The notes below the pieces were generated by a model. That model ran no database searches and was not told where the DNA came from. It saw nothing but the letters and a program-made list of their open reading frames with translations. Of a stretch of 64,000 nucleotides of DNA, positions 16,312 through 26,658 are shown in pieces. Both the position numbers and the translations under genes were made by a program. Origin of the DNA: Streptacidiphilus jiangxiensis (GTDB taxonomy: Bacteria; Actinomycetota; Actinomycetes; Streptomycetales; Streptomycetaceae); assembly GCF_900109465.1 (NCBI RefSeq), contig NZ_FOAZ01000023.1:62001-126000 (forward strand), given 5' to 3'. Every line of letters starts with the position of its first letter. Within the stretch, counting starts at the first letter, position 1.

Positions 16312-18027
16312 TTGAACCGTGCTCTCTGGCCCGTCGGCCTGCCCCGCACGCTCGACTATCCCCGTACCGGACTGCACACCCTGCTCGCCTCCGCCGCCCG
16401 AGCCTATGGCGCGCGCGACGCGATCGTGGACGGCGAGCAGCGGCTCACCTTCTCCGAGCTGTACGAGAACGCCCTGCGGTTCGCGCAGGGGCTGCGCGAG
16501 CGCGGCATCGGGCCCGGCGACGTGGTCGCTCTCGTCCAGCCCAACAGCCTCTGGTACCCCGTCGGGTACCACGGCACGCTGCTCGCCGGGGCGACCGTCT
16601 CCGCGGTCAACCCCACCCAGCCGACCGACTCGCTTGCCGCCGCGCTCGACGAGGTCGGCGCACGGGCGCTCATCACACACCCGGCCGTGCTCCCCGCGCT
16701 GCGACCACTGCTGGAGGAGCGGCCGTCGCTCCTCGCCGTCCTCGTCCCGCCGACGGCGACCGCGCCCGGCCCCGACGACGAAGGCGCGGACCCGCGCACC
16801 GTCCCGCTCGCGGACCTCCTCGACGCCGCGCCCGCCCCCGCGACACCCCGCTCGCCCGACGACCTCGCCCACCTCGCGTTCACCGGCGGCACCACCGGCC
16901 GCTCCAAGGCCGTCCGGGTGCGCGACCGGCACCTGTGGGCCAACGTCCTGCAGGGGCTCTGCGCGCGCAGCGCCGTGCTGCCCGAGTACGACGCCGAGGG
17001 GATGGTGACCCTGCGCCGCGTGCCGGAGGCCGTCACGCCGTGGACGTCGGCGCCCGGCGAGGACGTCGTGGTCAACGTGGTGCCGCTGTTCCACGCGATG
17101 GGACTGGTCAGCCACAACATCGGGCTGCTCGGCGGGACCACCGTCGTCGGCCACGGGCGGTTCGACCCGCGGGAGTTCCTCGCGGCGATGGTGCGCCACG
17201 GCGCGACCGGGCTGACCGGGTCGCCGGCCATGCACCACGCGCTGCTTGCCGCGACGGACGTCGGCAGTTACGACCTGCGGGCCGTCCGGCTGGTCAACTC
17301 CGGTGCTGCGCCGCTGGACTCGCCGACCATCGCGCGGATGGCGGCGGCCTATCCCAACGCCGCCGTCGCCGAGGGCTACGGGCTGACCGAGGCCACCATG
17401 GCGCTCACCTTCGTCACCCCCGACCGCGACCACCCCGCCCCGCCCGGCTGTGTGGGCGTACCGCTCTTCGACACCGAGCTGCAGATCCGCGACCTCGCCG
17501 ACCCGGCCAAGCCGCTGCCCGTGGGCGAGACCGGCCTGGTCTTCGCCCGCGGGCCGCAGGTCAACGACGGCTACCTGGACCGTCCCGAGCTCACCGCCGA
17601 GCAGTGGGTGGACGGTTGGCTCGCCACGGGCGACATCGGCCGGCTCGACGAGGACGGGCGCCTGTTCCTCTCCGGGCGGGCCAAGGACATGCTCATCTAC
17701 AAGGGCTACAACGTCTACCCGACCCAGTTGGAGGAGGTGCTCGCCGCGCACCCGGCGGTGGCACAGGTCGCCGTCATCGGCGCGCCGCATCCGGAGGCGG
17801 GTGAGATCCCGGCCGCCTATGTGGTGGCGCGTCCCGGCGCCGAGGTGGGGGCGGACGAGCTGCTGGAGTTCGTGGCGGCCCGCGTCGCGCCGTACCAGCG
17901 CGTCAGGGAGGTGCACTTCCTGCCCGGGCTGCCGGTCTCGGCGGCGGGCAAGATCCTCAAGACCGAGCTCCGGGCGCTGTACGCCCGCCGGTCGGGGGAG
18001 AGCGGGGCGGCGGCCGACGGCGTGTGA
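16312..18027 (+). CDS. Class I adenylate-forming acyl-CoA ligase (AMP-binding)
   Basis: 571 residues, carrying the full set of ANL-superfamily motifs: the phosphate loop AFTGGTTGRSKAVRV near residue 190, EGYGLTEATMAL near 355, TGDIGRLDEDGRLFLSGRAKDM near 440, KGYNVYPTQLEEVLAAHP near 465, and the C-terminal catalytic Lys in AAGKILKTELR near 550. It activates a carboxylic acid as acyl-AMP and transfers it to CoA; similarity is to long/medium-chain and 4-coumarate-type ligases, and the chain is not predictable. The TTG at 16312 is preferred because AGGGAG precedes it; the next in-frame start would remove conserved sequence. Confidence 0.88.
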   Translation: MNRALWPVGLPRTLDYPRTGLHTLLASAARAYGARDAIVDGEQRLTFSELYENALRFAQGLRERGIGPGDVVALVQPNSLWYPVGYHGTLLAGATVSAVNPTQPTDSLAAALDEVGARALITHPAVLPALRPLLEERPSLLAVLVPPTATAPGPDDEGADPRTVPLADLLDAAPAPATPRSPDDLAHLAFTGGTTGRSKAVRVRDRHLWANVLQGLCARSAVLPEYDAEGMVTLRRVPEAVTPWTSAPGEDVVVNVVPLFHAMGLVSHNIGLLGGTTVVGHGRFDPREFLAAMVRHGATGLTGSPAMHHALLAATDVGSYDLRAVRLVNSGAAPLDSPTIARMAAAYPNAAVAEGYGLTEATMALTFVTPDRDHPAPPGCVGVPLFDTELQIRDLADPAKPLPVGETGLVFARGPQVNDGYLDRPELTAEQWVDGWLATGDIGRLDEDGRLFLSGRAKDMLIYKGYNVYPTQLEEVLAAHPAVAQVAVIGAPHPEAGEIPAAYVVARPGAEVGADELLEFVAARVAPYQRVREVHFLPGLPVSAAGKILKTELRALYARRSGESGAAADGV

Positions 18028-18039
18028 CACAGTGGCCGC

Positions 18040-18585
18040 ATGCGTGATCATCTGGACGCCGGCCAGGGCCTGCGGCTGCGGCCGTGGGCGGAGCGCGACG
18101 CGGAGGCGGTGCTGACCGCCTTCGCCGATCCGCTGATGCGCGGCCAGGCCGCGGCGCCGGTCGACTCCCCGGAGGCCGCCGCCCTCTGGGTGACCGGCCA
18201 GATCCAGCGCTGGGAGGCTCAGGCGGCCTTCGCCTTCGCGGTGGTGAGCGGAGCGGGGGAGGACGTGCTCGGCAACGTGGCCGTCGGGGCGGTCGACCGG
18301 CGGCACGCGACCGGGTGGGTCTCGTACTGGACCACCCCGGCCGCGCGCGGCCGAGGGGTCGCCGCGCGGGCCTGCCGCGCGCTGTCGCGCTTCGCCTTCG
18401 ACGAGGTGGGGCTGTTCCGCCTGGAGTTGGGCCACCGGGTCAACAACCCCGCCTCGTGCCGGGTGGCCACCGCGGCCGGCTACCTGGTCGAGGGCCTGGA
18501 GCGGCAGAAGCTGGCCTACGACGGAGTCCGTTACGACGTGGAGCTGCACGCGCGGCTGGCCACCGACCCGGAGCCGGCTGGCTGA
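18040..18585 (+). CDS. GNAT-family N-acetyltransferase (RimJ/RimL type)
   Basis: 181 residues of one GNAT fold. LRLRPWAERDAEAVLTAFADP at 12-32 forms the first strand and helices. WVSYWTTPAARGRGVAARACRALSRFAF near 88-115 contains the acetyl-CoA pyrophosphate loop (R-G-R-G-V-A). RLELGHRVNNPASCRVATAAGYLVEG near 127-152 is the C-terminal signature of the RimJ/RimL ribosomal-protein acetyltransferase group. Substrate is unknown. No Shine-Dalgarno is present; a CACAGT hexamer ends six bases before the ATG, indicating a possible leaderless transcript. It lies 12 bp after the ligase stop. Confidence 0.85.
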   Translation: MRDHLDAGQGLRLRPWAERDAEAVLTAFADPLMRGQAAAPVDSPEAAALWVTGQIQRWEAQAAFAFAVVSGAGEDVLGNVAVGAVDRRHATGWVSYWTTPAARGRGVAARACRALSRFAFDEVGLFRLELGHRVNNPASCRVATAAGYLVEGLERQKLAYDGVRYDVELHARLATDPEPAG

Positions 18586-18601
18586 GCGCTCGGCGGCGTG
18601 G

Positions 18602-19060
18602 TCAGGCCTTCGGGATGTCGAAGTAGTGCGTGAGCCGGGCCGCGAGGGTCAGGTCGCCGACCACCTTCAGCCTGCGCGAGAAGAACAGCGTGATCGGGTT
18701 GGCGTTCCCGGAGACGAGGTTCAGGAACTCGGCGTCGCCGAGGACCAGCGTCACCTTGGGGGTCTCCTCCGTGCGGCCCTCGGTGACGGTGCACGCCCCC
18801 TTGTCGATGGCGGTCTCGAAGACCGTCTCGCCGTCGGCGCCCACCTTCCAGCGGATCACCGCCGAGGTCTGGCCGGCGTTCTCGGGGCGGAACTGGCTCT
18901 CCATCCGGGCGAAGACCTCGCGCAGGATGCGCCGGCGCAGCCCGGCGTCCTGGACGACCTCCTTCAACTCCTTGGTGGACAGGCCCTTGACGATGCGGGC
19001 GAACTCCTGCGGGGTGACGGAGGTGAAGTCGAGGTCGGCCAGGCCTGCGGTGTCGGTCAT
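18602..19060 (-). CDS. SCP2 sterol-carrier domain protein
   Basis: 152 residues. After a short helical N-terminus (TSVTPQEFARIVKGLSTKEL) comes an SCP2 lipid-binding domain (about 45-150): VIRWKVGADGETVFETAIDKGACTV, then PKVTLVLGDAEFLNLVSGNANPITLFFSRRLKVVGDLTLAARL, the typical amphipathic pocket-closing C-terminus. Such proteins bind sterols or fatty acyl chains in the cytosol. It sits 97 bp upstream-to-downstream of the MaoC-FabG4 pair on the same strand, suggesting a role in the same lipid pathway. The family call is firm; the ligand is not. Confidence 0.87.
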   Translation of the reverse strand: MTDTAGLADLDFTSVTPQEFARIVKGLSTKELKEVVQDAGLRRRILREVFARMESQFRPENAGQTSAVIRWKVGADGETVFETAIDKGACTVTEGRTEETPKVTLVLGDAEFLNLVSGNANPITLFFSRRLKVVGDLTLAARLTHYFDIPKA

Positions 19061-19103
19061 GGTGGCGGCTCCTGTGAACGGTGGGGTCGGTGCCCGTGGT
19101 TGG

Positions 19104-19167
19104 TGGGATCAGTGCGGGTGGGGATCAGTGCGGGCGGGGATCAGTGCGGGCGGGGATCAGCGCGGGT
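19104..19167. repeat. Four tandem copies of a 16-bp unit
   Basis: The unit GGGGATCAGTGCGGGC (with small variations) is repeated four times with exact 16-bp spacing. The last copy supplies the stop codon of the MaoC-domain gene (TCA at 19157-19159 on the plus strand). Each copy carries the same TCA, so slippage would preserve termination. The array lies between that gene and the SCP2 gene. Confidence 0.85.
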
Positions 19168-20047
19168 TGAGGCGGCCGACCAGATGGCGCCGGGCGCCGT
19201 CCGGGTCGGTGACGTGGAAGGCCCAGCCGTCCTCGCCGACGCGGGCGGCGGCGAGGCGGATGCTGCCCGGCAGCAGGACGGGTTGGCGGAAGTCGACGCC
19301 GACGGTGAAGGCGTCCGGCAGGCCGACGGCCTGATCCAGGGAGGCGAGCACCCGCGCCTTGGTCCACATGCCGTGGGCGATGGCCCGCCGGAAGCCGAAC
19401 AGGCGGGCGCTCAGCGGGTGCAGATGGATCGGGTTGCGGTCGCCGGAGACCGCGCCGTAGCGGCGGCCCAGATCGGCGGCGAGCGGCCAGACCTCCTCCA
19501 CCTGCGGGGTGGGCAGGTCCTGGTCGACCGCCCGCGCCCCCGCGCCGCCCGGGCCGCGGCGCAGGTACGTGCTGACGGAGCGCCAGACCGGTTCGTCGCC
19601 GTCGGTACCGGCCGGGCGGGCCTCCGCGACGACGTCGAAGACCTGGCCCTTGCTGTGTCGGCGCGGCGTGGTGGAGCGGACCAGCCAGTCGAGCGCCGCG
19701 TCCGGTGCGATCGGGCGCGTCTGCTCGATGCGGTTGGACAGATGGACCAGGCCCAGCACGGGCAGCGGGAAGTCCCTGCGGGTCATCAGCTCCATGCTGA
19801 GCGGAAAGGCCGTCAGGTGCGGGAAGGCGGGCGGAAGCCGGTCGGCGGCGGTGCGGTGGCCGCAGACCTCGCGGTAGCCGCGCAGGGTCTCCGGGTCGGC
19901 CACGACCCCGCGCAGCGCGACGGCGTCCTCACCGGCCAGGGGCGGGTGACGTCGCGGCTTCGGTCGCACGGCGCGCGCGTACAGGCCCAGCGTGCCGGGC
20001 AAGGAGGGCAGTTCGCGGACGGTGGTTGCCGGGGTCGAGGTCGTCAC
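19157..20047 (-). CDS. MaoC-like (R)-specific enoyl-CoA hydratase, HtdX-like
   Basis: 296 residues: a degenerate N-terminal hotdog domain (about 30-150) followed by an active MaoC hotdog (about 175-290). The hydratase-2 motif is present as YGAVSGDRNPIHLHPLSARLFGF near 200-222, with the catalytic Asp and His, then IAHGMWTKARVL. Double-hotdog MaoC proteins hydrate trans-2-enoyl-CoA or -ACP to the (R)-3-hydroxy form. The start codon is one base from the end of the high-molecular-weight FabG gene, so the two are surely one operon, as with htdX-fabG4 of mycobacteria. The stop lies inside a 16-bp tandem repeat. Confidence 0.87.
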   Translation of the reverse strand: MTTSTPATTVRELPSLPGTLGLYARAVRPKPRRHPPLAGEDAVALRGVVADPETLRGYREVCGHRTAADRLPPAFPHLTAFPLSMELMTRRDFPLPVLGLVHLSNRIEQTRPIAPDAALDWLVRSTTPRRHSKGQVFDVVAEARPAGTDGDEPVWRSVSTYLRRGPGGAGARAVDQDLPTPQVEEVWPLAADLGRRYGAVSGDRNPIHLHPLSARLFGFRRAIAHGMWTKARVLASLDQAVGLPDAFTVGVDFRQPVLLPGSIRLAAARVGEDGWAFHVTDPDGARRHLVGRLNPR

Positions 20048-20048
20048 G

Positions 20049-21416
20049 TCACGCTCCCAGCAGGGCCTGGCCGCAGACGCGCAGCACCTGGCCGGTGACG
20101 CCGGCCGCGCCGGGGGAGGCGAGGAAGGCGACGGCCTCGGCGACGTCCACCGGCTGCCCGCCCTGGCTCAGGCTGTTGAGGCGTCTCCCGGCCTCGCGGA
20201 TGAACAGTGGGACGGCGGCGGTCATCTGCGTCTCGATGAAGCCCGGCGCCACGGCGTTGACGGTGATCCCGCGCCCGGCGACGGCCTCGTCCCGGGCCAC
20301 CGCCTGGACCAGGCCGATCAGACCGGCCTTGCTGGCGGCGTAGTTGGCCTGCCCGACGTTCCCCGCGATGCCGCTGATGGAGGAGGTGCACACCACCCGC
20401 CCGTCCGCGCGCAGCACCGGTCCGTCCGGAGTCGCGGCGTCCAGCAGCGCTGTGTTGAGACGTTCCACGGCCGTCAGGTTGACGGCGACGACGGCGTCCC
20501 ACTGGCCCGGCTCCATCCGGCCGAGTGTCCGGTCGCGGGTGATGCCCGCGTTGTGCACCACGATGTCCACGCCCCCATGGTGCTGCGTCAGATGGGCCAC
20601 CACCCGCCGCGGCGCGTCGGCGTCGGTCAGGTCCGCCTCCAGGGCCTGGCCGCCGACGCGCTCGGCGGTCGCGCGCAGGTCCGCGCCCTGGGCGGGAACG
20701 TCCAGGCAGACCACGGTCGCGCCGTCGGCGGCCAGCGTCGCGGCGACCGTCGCACCGATCCCGCGGGCGGCGCCGGTGACCAACGCGACGCGCCCGGCGA
20801 GCGGACGTTCGAAGGAGAAGGCGGGCGTCGGCGCGGCGATGGTGCCGGGCCTGAGCCCGGAGATGTGCAAGGTCTGGGCGGACACGTAGGCACTGCGCGG
20901 GGAGAGGGCGAACCGCAGGGGCGTGGCGAGCCGGGTCTCCGCGTCCGGTGCGACCAGCAGCAGGTGGGCGGTGGCGCCGCGCTTCAGCTCCTTGCCGACG
21001 GAGCGGACGAAGCCCTCCAACGCGCGCTGCGCGGTGGCCTCGCGGGCGTCGGCGGCGAGCTCGGGCGGCGTGCCGAGGACGACGACGCGTCCGCAGGCGG
21101 CGAGGGAGCGGATCCGGGGGTGCAGGAACGCGTACAGCTCGCGCAGCCGCTCGCTCGAGGTGATGCCGGTGGCGTCGAGCACCAGGGCGGCGGGGGAGTC
21201 GTGACTGTCCGGCGTGGCGACCGCCCACTCGGCGAGCAGGGCGCGCACGGGCTTGGCGAGGCGCCCGCCCTCGGCCGCGCCGACGAGCACCGGGCCGGGG
21301 ACGTCCGGCCCGCCGTCCTGACGCCGCTTCAACGGCTCCGGACGGGGCAGGCCCAGGCACGTGGCCACGAACCGCCCCGGGCCGCTCGCGGTCCACGAGA
21401 GGTACCGGTCCGGCAT
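20049..21416 (-). CDS. fabG4: High-molecular-weight 3-oxoacyl-ACP/CoA reductase, FabG4 type
   Basis: 455 residues, about 200 more than classical FabG, matching the FabG4 (HMwFabG) architecture: an N-terminal flavodoxin-like Rossmann domain without a usable nucleotide site (1-205), then a complete SDR domain. The latter shows VALVTGAARGIGATVAATL near 215, the NAGITRDR motif near 295, the catalytic Ser in CTSSISGIAGNVG near 348 and YAASKAG (Tyr-x3-Lys) near 366. FabG4 reduces 3-oxoacyl-CoA with NADH preference; preference here is not determinable. It is divergent from a thiolase across a palindrome-rich 77-bp gap. Confidence 0.92.
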   Translation of the reverse strand: MPDRYLSWTASGPGRFVATCLGLPRPEPLKRRQDGGPDVPGPVLVGAAEGGRLAKPVRALLAEWAVATPDSHDSPAALVLDATGITSSERLRELYAFLHPRIRSLAACGRVVVLGTPPELAADAREATAQRALEGFVRSVGKELKRGATAHLLLVAPDAETRLATPLRFALSPRSAYVSAQTLHISGLRPGTIAAPTPAFSFERPLAGRVALVTGAARGIGATVAATLAADGATVVCLDVPAQGADLRATAERVGGQALEADLTDADAPRRVVAHLTQHHGGVDIVVHNAGITRDRTLGRMEPGQWDAVVAVNLTAVERLNTALLDAATPDGPVLRADGRVVCTSSISGIAGNVGQANYAASKAGLIGLVQAVARDEAVAGRGITVNAVAPGFIETQMTAAVPLFIREAGRRLNSLSQGGQPVDVAEAVAFLASPGAAGVTGQVLRVCGQALLGA

Positions 21417-21427
21417 CTTGATTTCTC

Positions 21428-21464
21428 CTTACGGCTGAGTAAGTTTACTAGAGAGTAAGTACTC
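21428..21464. promoter_or_regulatory. Overlapping inverted repeats between fabG4 and fadA2-like genes
   Basis: Three interlocking inverted repeats lie in the 77-bp divergent gap: CTTAC-N6-GTAAG (21428-21443), AGTAA-GT-TTACT (21438-21449) and GAGTA-AG-TACTC (21453-21464). The last two have centres 15 bp apart. This is the pattern expected for cooperative binding of a TetR-type lipid regulator that controls both operons. No regulator gene is adjacent. Confidence 0.65.
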
Positions 21465-21493
21465 GGTCGTCCGCCGCACAAGGAGTCGTCGCC

Positions 21494-22786
21494 GTGCCGT
21501 CATCCTCACCCCCCACCGTGCGCCGCGTGGCGATCCTGGGCGGCAACCGGATCCCCTTCGCCCGCGCCGACGGCCCCTACGCCACCGCCTCCAACCAGCA
21601 GATGCTCACCGCAGCGCTGGACGGCCTGGTCGACCGCTTCGGCCTGCGCGGCGAACGCCTCGGCGAGTTCGTCGCCGGTGCCGTGCTCAAGCACAGCCGC
21701 GACTTCAACCTCGCCCGCGAGACCGTCCTCGGCAGCGCCCTCGACCCGCGCACCCCCGCCTACGACGTGCAACAGGCCTGCGGCACCGGCCTGGAGGCGG
21801 TGATCCTGGTCGCCAACAAGATCGCGCTCGGCCAGCTCGACGTCGGCGTCGCCGGTGGCGTCGACACCGCGAGCGACGCACCACTGGGTGTCAACGACGA
21901 CCTGCGCCAGGTGCTGCTGACCGCGCGACGCGCACGCTCGCTCGGCGGACGCGCCCGCGCGCTGGCGGGCGTCCGCCCGGGCCACCTCGTCCCCGACATC
22001 CCGCGCAACGCCGAACCCCGCACGGGCCTGTCCATGGGCGAGCACGCCGCCCGCACCGCCGCGCAGTGGCGCGTCCCGCGCGCCGACCAGGACGAACTCG
22101 CCGTCACCAGCCACCGAAGGCTCGCGCGCGCCTACGACGACGGCTTCTTCGAGGACCTGCTCACCCCGTTCCGCGGCCTGGACCGCGACCAGAACCTGCG
22201 CCGCGACAGCAGCACCGAGAAGCTGGCCCGCCTGAAGCCGGTCTTCGGCGGCCCCGACGGCACGATGACGGCGGGCAACTCGACACCCCTCACCGACGGC
22301 GCCGCGACGGTCCTCCTCGCGAGCGAGGAATGGGCGGCGGAGCGGGACCTCCCGGTCCTCGCCCACCTCACCCACGCCCGCACGGCGGCGGTCGACTTCG
22401 TCCCGGGCGAGGACGGGCTCCTGATGGCGCCGGTCTTCGCGGTCCCGGAGCTGCTGAGGTCAGCGGGGCTGACGTTCGCGGACATCGACCTGTTCGAGAT
22501 CCACGAGGCGTTCGCCTCGCAGGTGCTGGCCACTCTGGCGGCCTGGGAGAGCGCAGAGTTCTGCAAGGCCCGCCTGGGGCTGGACGAGCCCCTCGGGTCG
22601 GTTCCCCGCGACCGGCTGAACGTCGCGGGTTCGTCGTTGGCCACCGGGCACCCGTTCGCGGCGACGGGCGGGCGCATCGTCGCCACTGCGGCGAAGTCGC
22701 TCGCGCAGCGAGGCGGCGGCCGGGCACTCATCTCCATCTGCGCCGCGGGCGGCCAAGGGGTGACAGCTCTTTTGCAGGCTCCGTGA
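21494..22786 (+). CDS. fadA2: Acetyl-CoA C-acyltransferase (thiolase), FadA2-like
   Basis: 430 residues. A two-domain thiolase with the acyl-accepting Cys in VQQACGTGLEAVI near 95, the HEAFA variant of the NEAFA motif near 336 (DLFEIHEAFASQV), GSSLATGHPFAATGGRI near 378-394, and the second catalytic Cys in SICAAGGQGV near 417. The HEAFA form is typical of trifunctional-protein-beta-like thiolases acting on longer chains. The GTG at 21494 has AAGGAG upstream. It is divergent from fabG4 and followed by a dispersed palindrome that probably ends the transcript. It likely performs the cleavage or condensation step of the same acyl-chain cycle. Confidence 0.9.
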   Translation: MPSSSPPTVRRVAILGGNRIPFARADGPYATASNQQMLTAALDGLVDRFGLRGERLGEFVAGAVLKHSRDFNLARETVLGSALDPRTPAYDVQQACGTGLEAVILVANKIALGQLDVGVAGGVDTASDAPLGVNDDLRQVLLTARRARSLGGRARALAGVRPGHLVPDIPRNAEPRTGLSMGEHAARTAAQWRVPRADQDELAVTSHRRLARAYDDGFFEDLLTPFRGLDRDQNLRRDSSTEKLARLKPVFGGPDGTMTAGNSTPLTDGAATVLLASEEWAAERDLPVLAHLTHARTAAVDFVPGEDGLLMAPVFAVPELLRSAGLTFADIDLFEIHEAFASQVLATLAAWESAEFCKARLGLDEPLGSVPRDRLNVAGSSLATGHPFAATGGRIVATAAKSLAQRGGGRALISICAAGGQGVTALLQAP

Positions 22787-22788
22787 GT

Positions 22789-22884
22789 TGCACTGTCCAG
22801 GGGCGCGGGGAACTGCGCGACAATCCCCCAGCCATCCGCACAGGTTGGTTTCTCGCGCAGTTCCCCGCGCCCCTGGACAGTGCA
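22789..22884. repeat. Dispersed palindromic element, copy 2 (perfect 32-bp arms)
   Basis: A perfect 32-bp inverted repeat, arms 22789-22820 and 22853-22884, separated by a 32-base loop. The arms read TGCACTGTCCAGGGGCGCGG then GGAACTGCGCGA. The inner 21 bp are shared with the elements at 8420 and 29695, but the loop differs. It begins two bases after the thiolase stop and ends 29 bp before the FadD-like start, so it may act as a terminator or processing site. Confidence 0.92.
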
Positions 22885-22913
22885 GCTTCCCTCCCACCAA
22901 AACGGAGCCGCGC

Positions 22914-24837
<1,924 letters not shown>

Positions 24838-24848
<11 letters not shown>

Positions 24849-26658
24849 GCAGGCGCACGAGTACGACCACGACTACGACCACGACTACGACGTGGTGATC
24901 GTCGGATCCGGCTTCGGCGGCTCCGTCTCGGCGCTGCGGCTGACCGAGAAGGGCTACCGGGTCTGCGTCCTGGAGGCCGGGCGACGGTTCACGCCGCAGA
25001 CGCTGCCGCGCGACAGCTGGGACCTGCGCAACTATCTGTGGGCCCCGGCTCTCGGCTGCTACGGCATCCAGCGGATCCACCTGCTCGGCCACGTCATGGT
25101 GCTGGCGGGAGCGGGGGTCGGTGGCGGTTCGCTCAACTACGCCAACACCCTCTACGTTCCGCCCGCCGCGTTCTTCGAGGACCGCCAGTGGGCGGGCATC
25201 ACCGACTGGCAGGAGGAGTTGGCGCCCTGCTACGCCCAGGCCCGGCGGATGCTCGGGGTGCGGACCAATCCGACCGTGACCGAGGCGGACGAGTACCTGC
25301 GCGCCACGGCCGAGACGATGGGGGTGGGCCGCAGCTTCCGGCTCACGCCCGTCGGTGTCTTCTTCGGCGACGGGCAGGACGCGGACGGCCGGTGCAGGGC
25401 GGAGCCCGGCGGAGCCGTCGCCGACCCGTACTTCGGCGGTGCGGGGCCGGAGCGGCGCGCCTGCACGGAGTGCGGCGAGTGCATGACCGGCTGCCGGCAC
25501 GGCGCCAAGAACACCCTCACCCAGAACTACCTGCACCTCGCCGAGCGGGCCGGCGCCGAGGTACGGCCGTTGACGACCGTCGTCGAGCTGCGGGAACGCG
25601 CCGACGGCGGCTACGCGGTGACGACCGTGCCCACCGAACGCCGACGGCGGGGCGCCCGGACCGTCGTCACCGCGCGGCAGGTCGTGCTCGCGGCGGGGAC
25701 GTACGGCACGCAGACGCTGCTGCACCGGATGCGGGCGAGCGGGGCGCTGCCGCGCCTGTCTCCGCGGCTGGGCGAGCTCACCCGCACCAACTCCGAGGCG
25801 CTGGTCGGCGCGCTGACCTTCCCGCGGCGCTACCGCAGGGCCCCGGGCAGGGGGAAGGCGGCGACCCTGGACCTGACCCGTGGCGTCGCCATCACCTCCT
25901 CGATCCACCCGAACGACACCACGCACATCGAGAACGTCCGCTACGGCAAGGGCTCCAACGCGATGGCCCTGATGAGCGTGCCGCAGTACGCCGTCGGCGG
26001 GCGGACGCCGAAGGCGCTCGCCGCGGCCTGGGCGTACCTGCGGCACCCGGGCATGGTGCTGCGCACCCTCACGACGCACCGCTGGTCGGAACGGACGATC
26101 ATCGGCCTGGTCATGCAGACGCACGACAACTCGCTGACGACCTTCCTGCGGCGACGTGGTCCCGGCAAGGGGCTGTTGACCGCGGAACAGGGGCACGGCG
26201 TGCCCAACCCGGTTCACATCCCGGAGGGCTGGGAGGCGGCGCGGCACCTGGCCGCGCAGATCAACGGGTTCGCGGGCACGAACGTCGGCGAGCTGCTGGG
26301 CATGCCGCTGACCGCGCACTTCCTCGGCGGCTGCCCGATCGGTGAGGACCCGGAGCACGGCGTCATCGACCCGTACCAACGCCTCTACGGTCATCCCGGC
26401 ATCTCGGTGGTGGACGGTGCCGCCGTCTCCGCGAACCTGGGCGTCAACCCGTCGCTGACGATCACGGCTCAGGCCGAGCGGGCCATGTCGCTGTGGCCCA
26501 ACCTCGGCGAGGCGGACCCGCGTCCGACGCAGGGCGAGGCCTACCGGCGGCTGACGCCCGTCGCGCCGCTGCGTCCGGCCGTCCCCGCGGGCGCCTTCGG
26601 TGAGCTCAGACTGGAGAGCTCGCGGGAGGCCACGCCGCCAGCGTCCGGCGGCTCGTGA
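24838..26658 (+). CDS. GMC-family flavoprotein oxidoreductase, cholesterol-oxidase (ChoD)-like
   Basis: 606 residues. The FAD-binding Rossmann motif is DVVIVGSGFGGSVSALRLTE at 18-37, with LEAGRRFTP following; VMVLAGAGVGGGSLNYANTL near 85 is the GMC signature. The C-terminus has the FAD/substrate His region HFLGGCPIGEDPEHGVIDPYQRLYG and VSANLGVNPSLTITAQAER. It resembles mycobacterial ChoD-type proteins. Two oddities: a repeated Asp-Tyr-Asp-His leader (residues 7-18) encoded by 12-bp repeats, and a Cys-x2-Cys-x2-Cys-x3-Cys cluster at 209-219 recalling a 4Fe-4S ferredoxin site. The GTG overlaps the FadD-like stop by 11 bp, so both are co-translated. Substrate is probably an alcohol or sterol, unproven. 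Confidence 0.87.
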
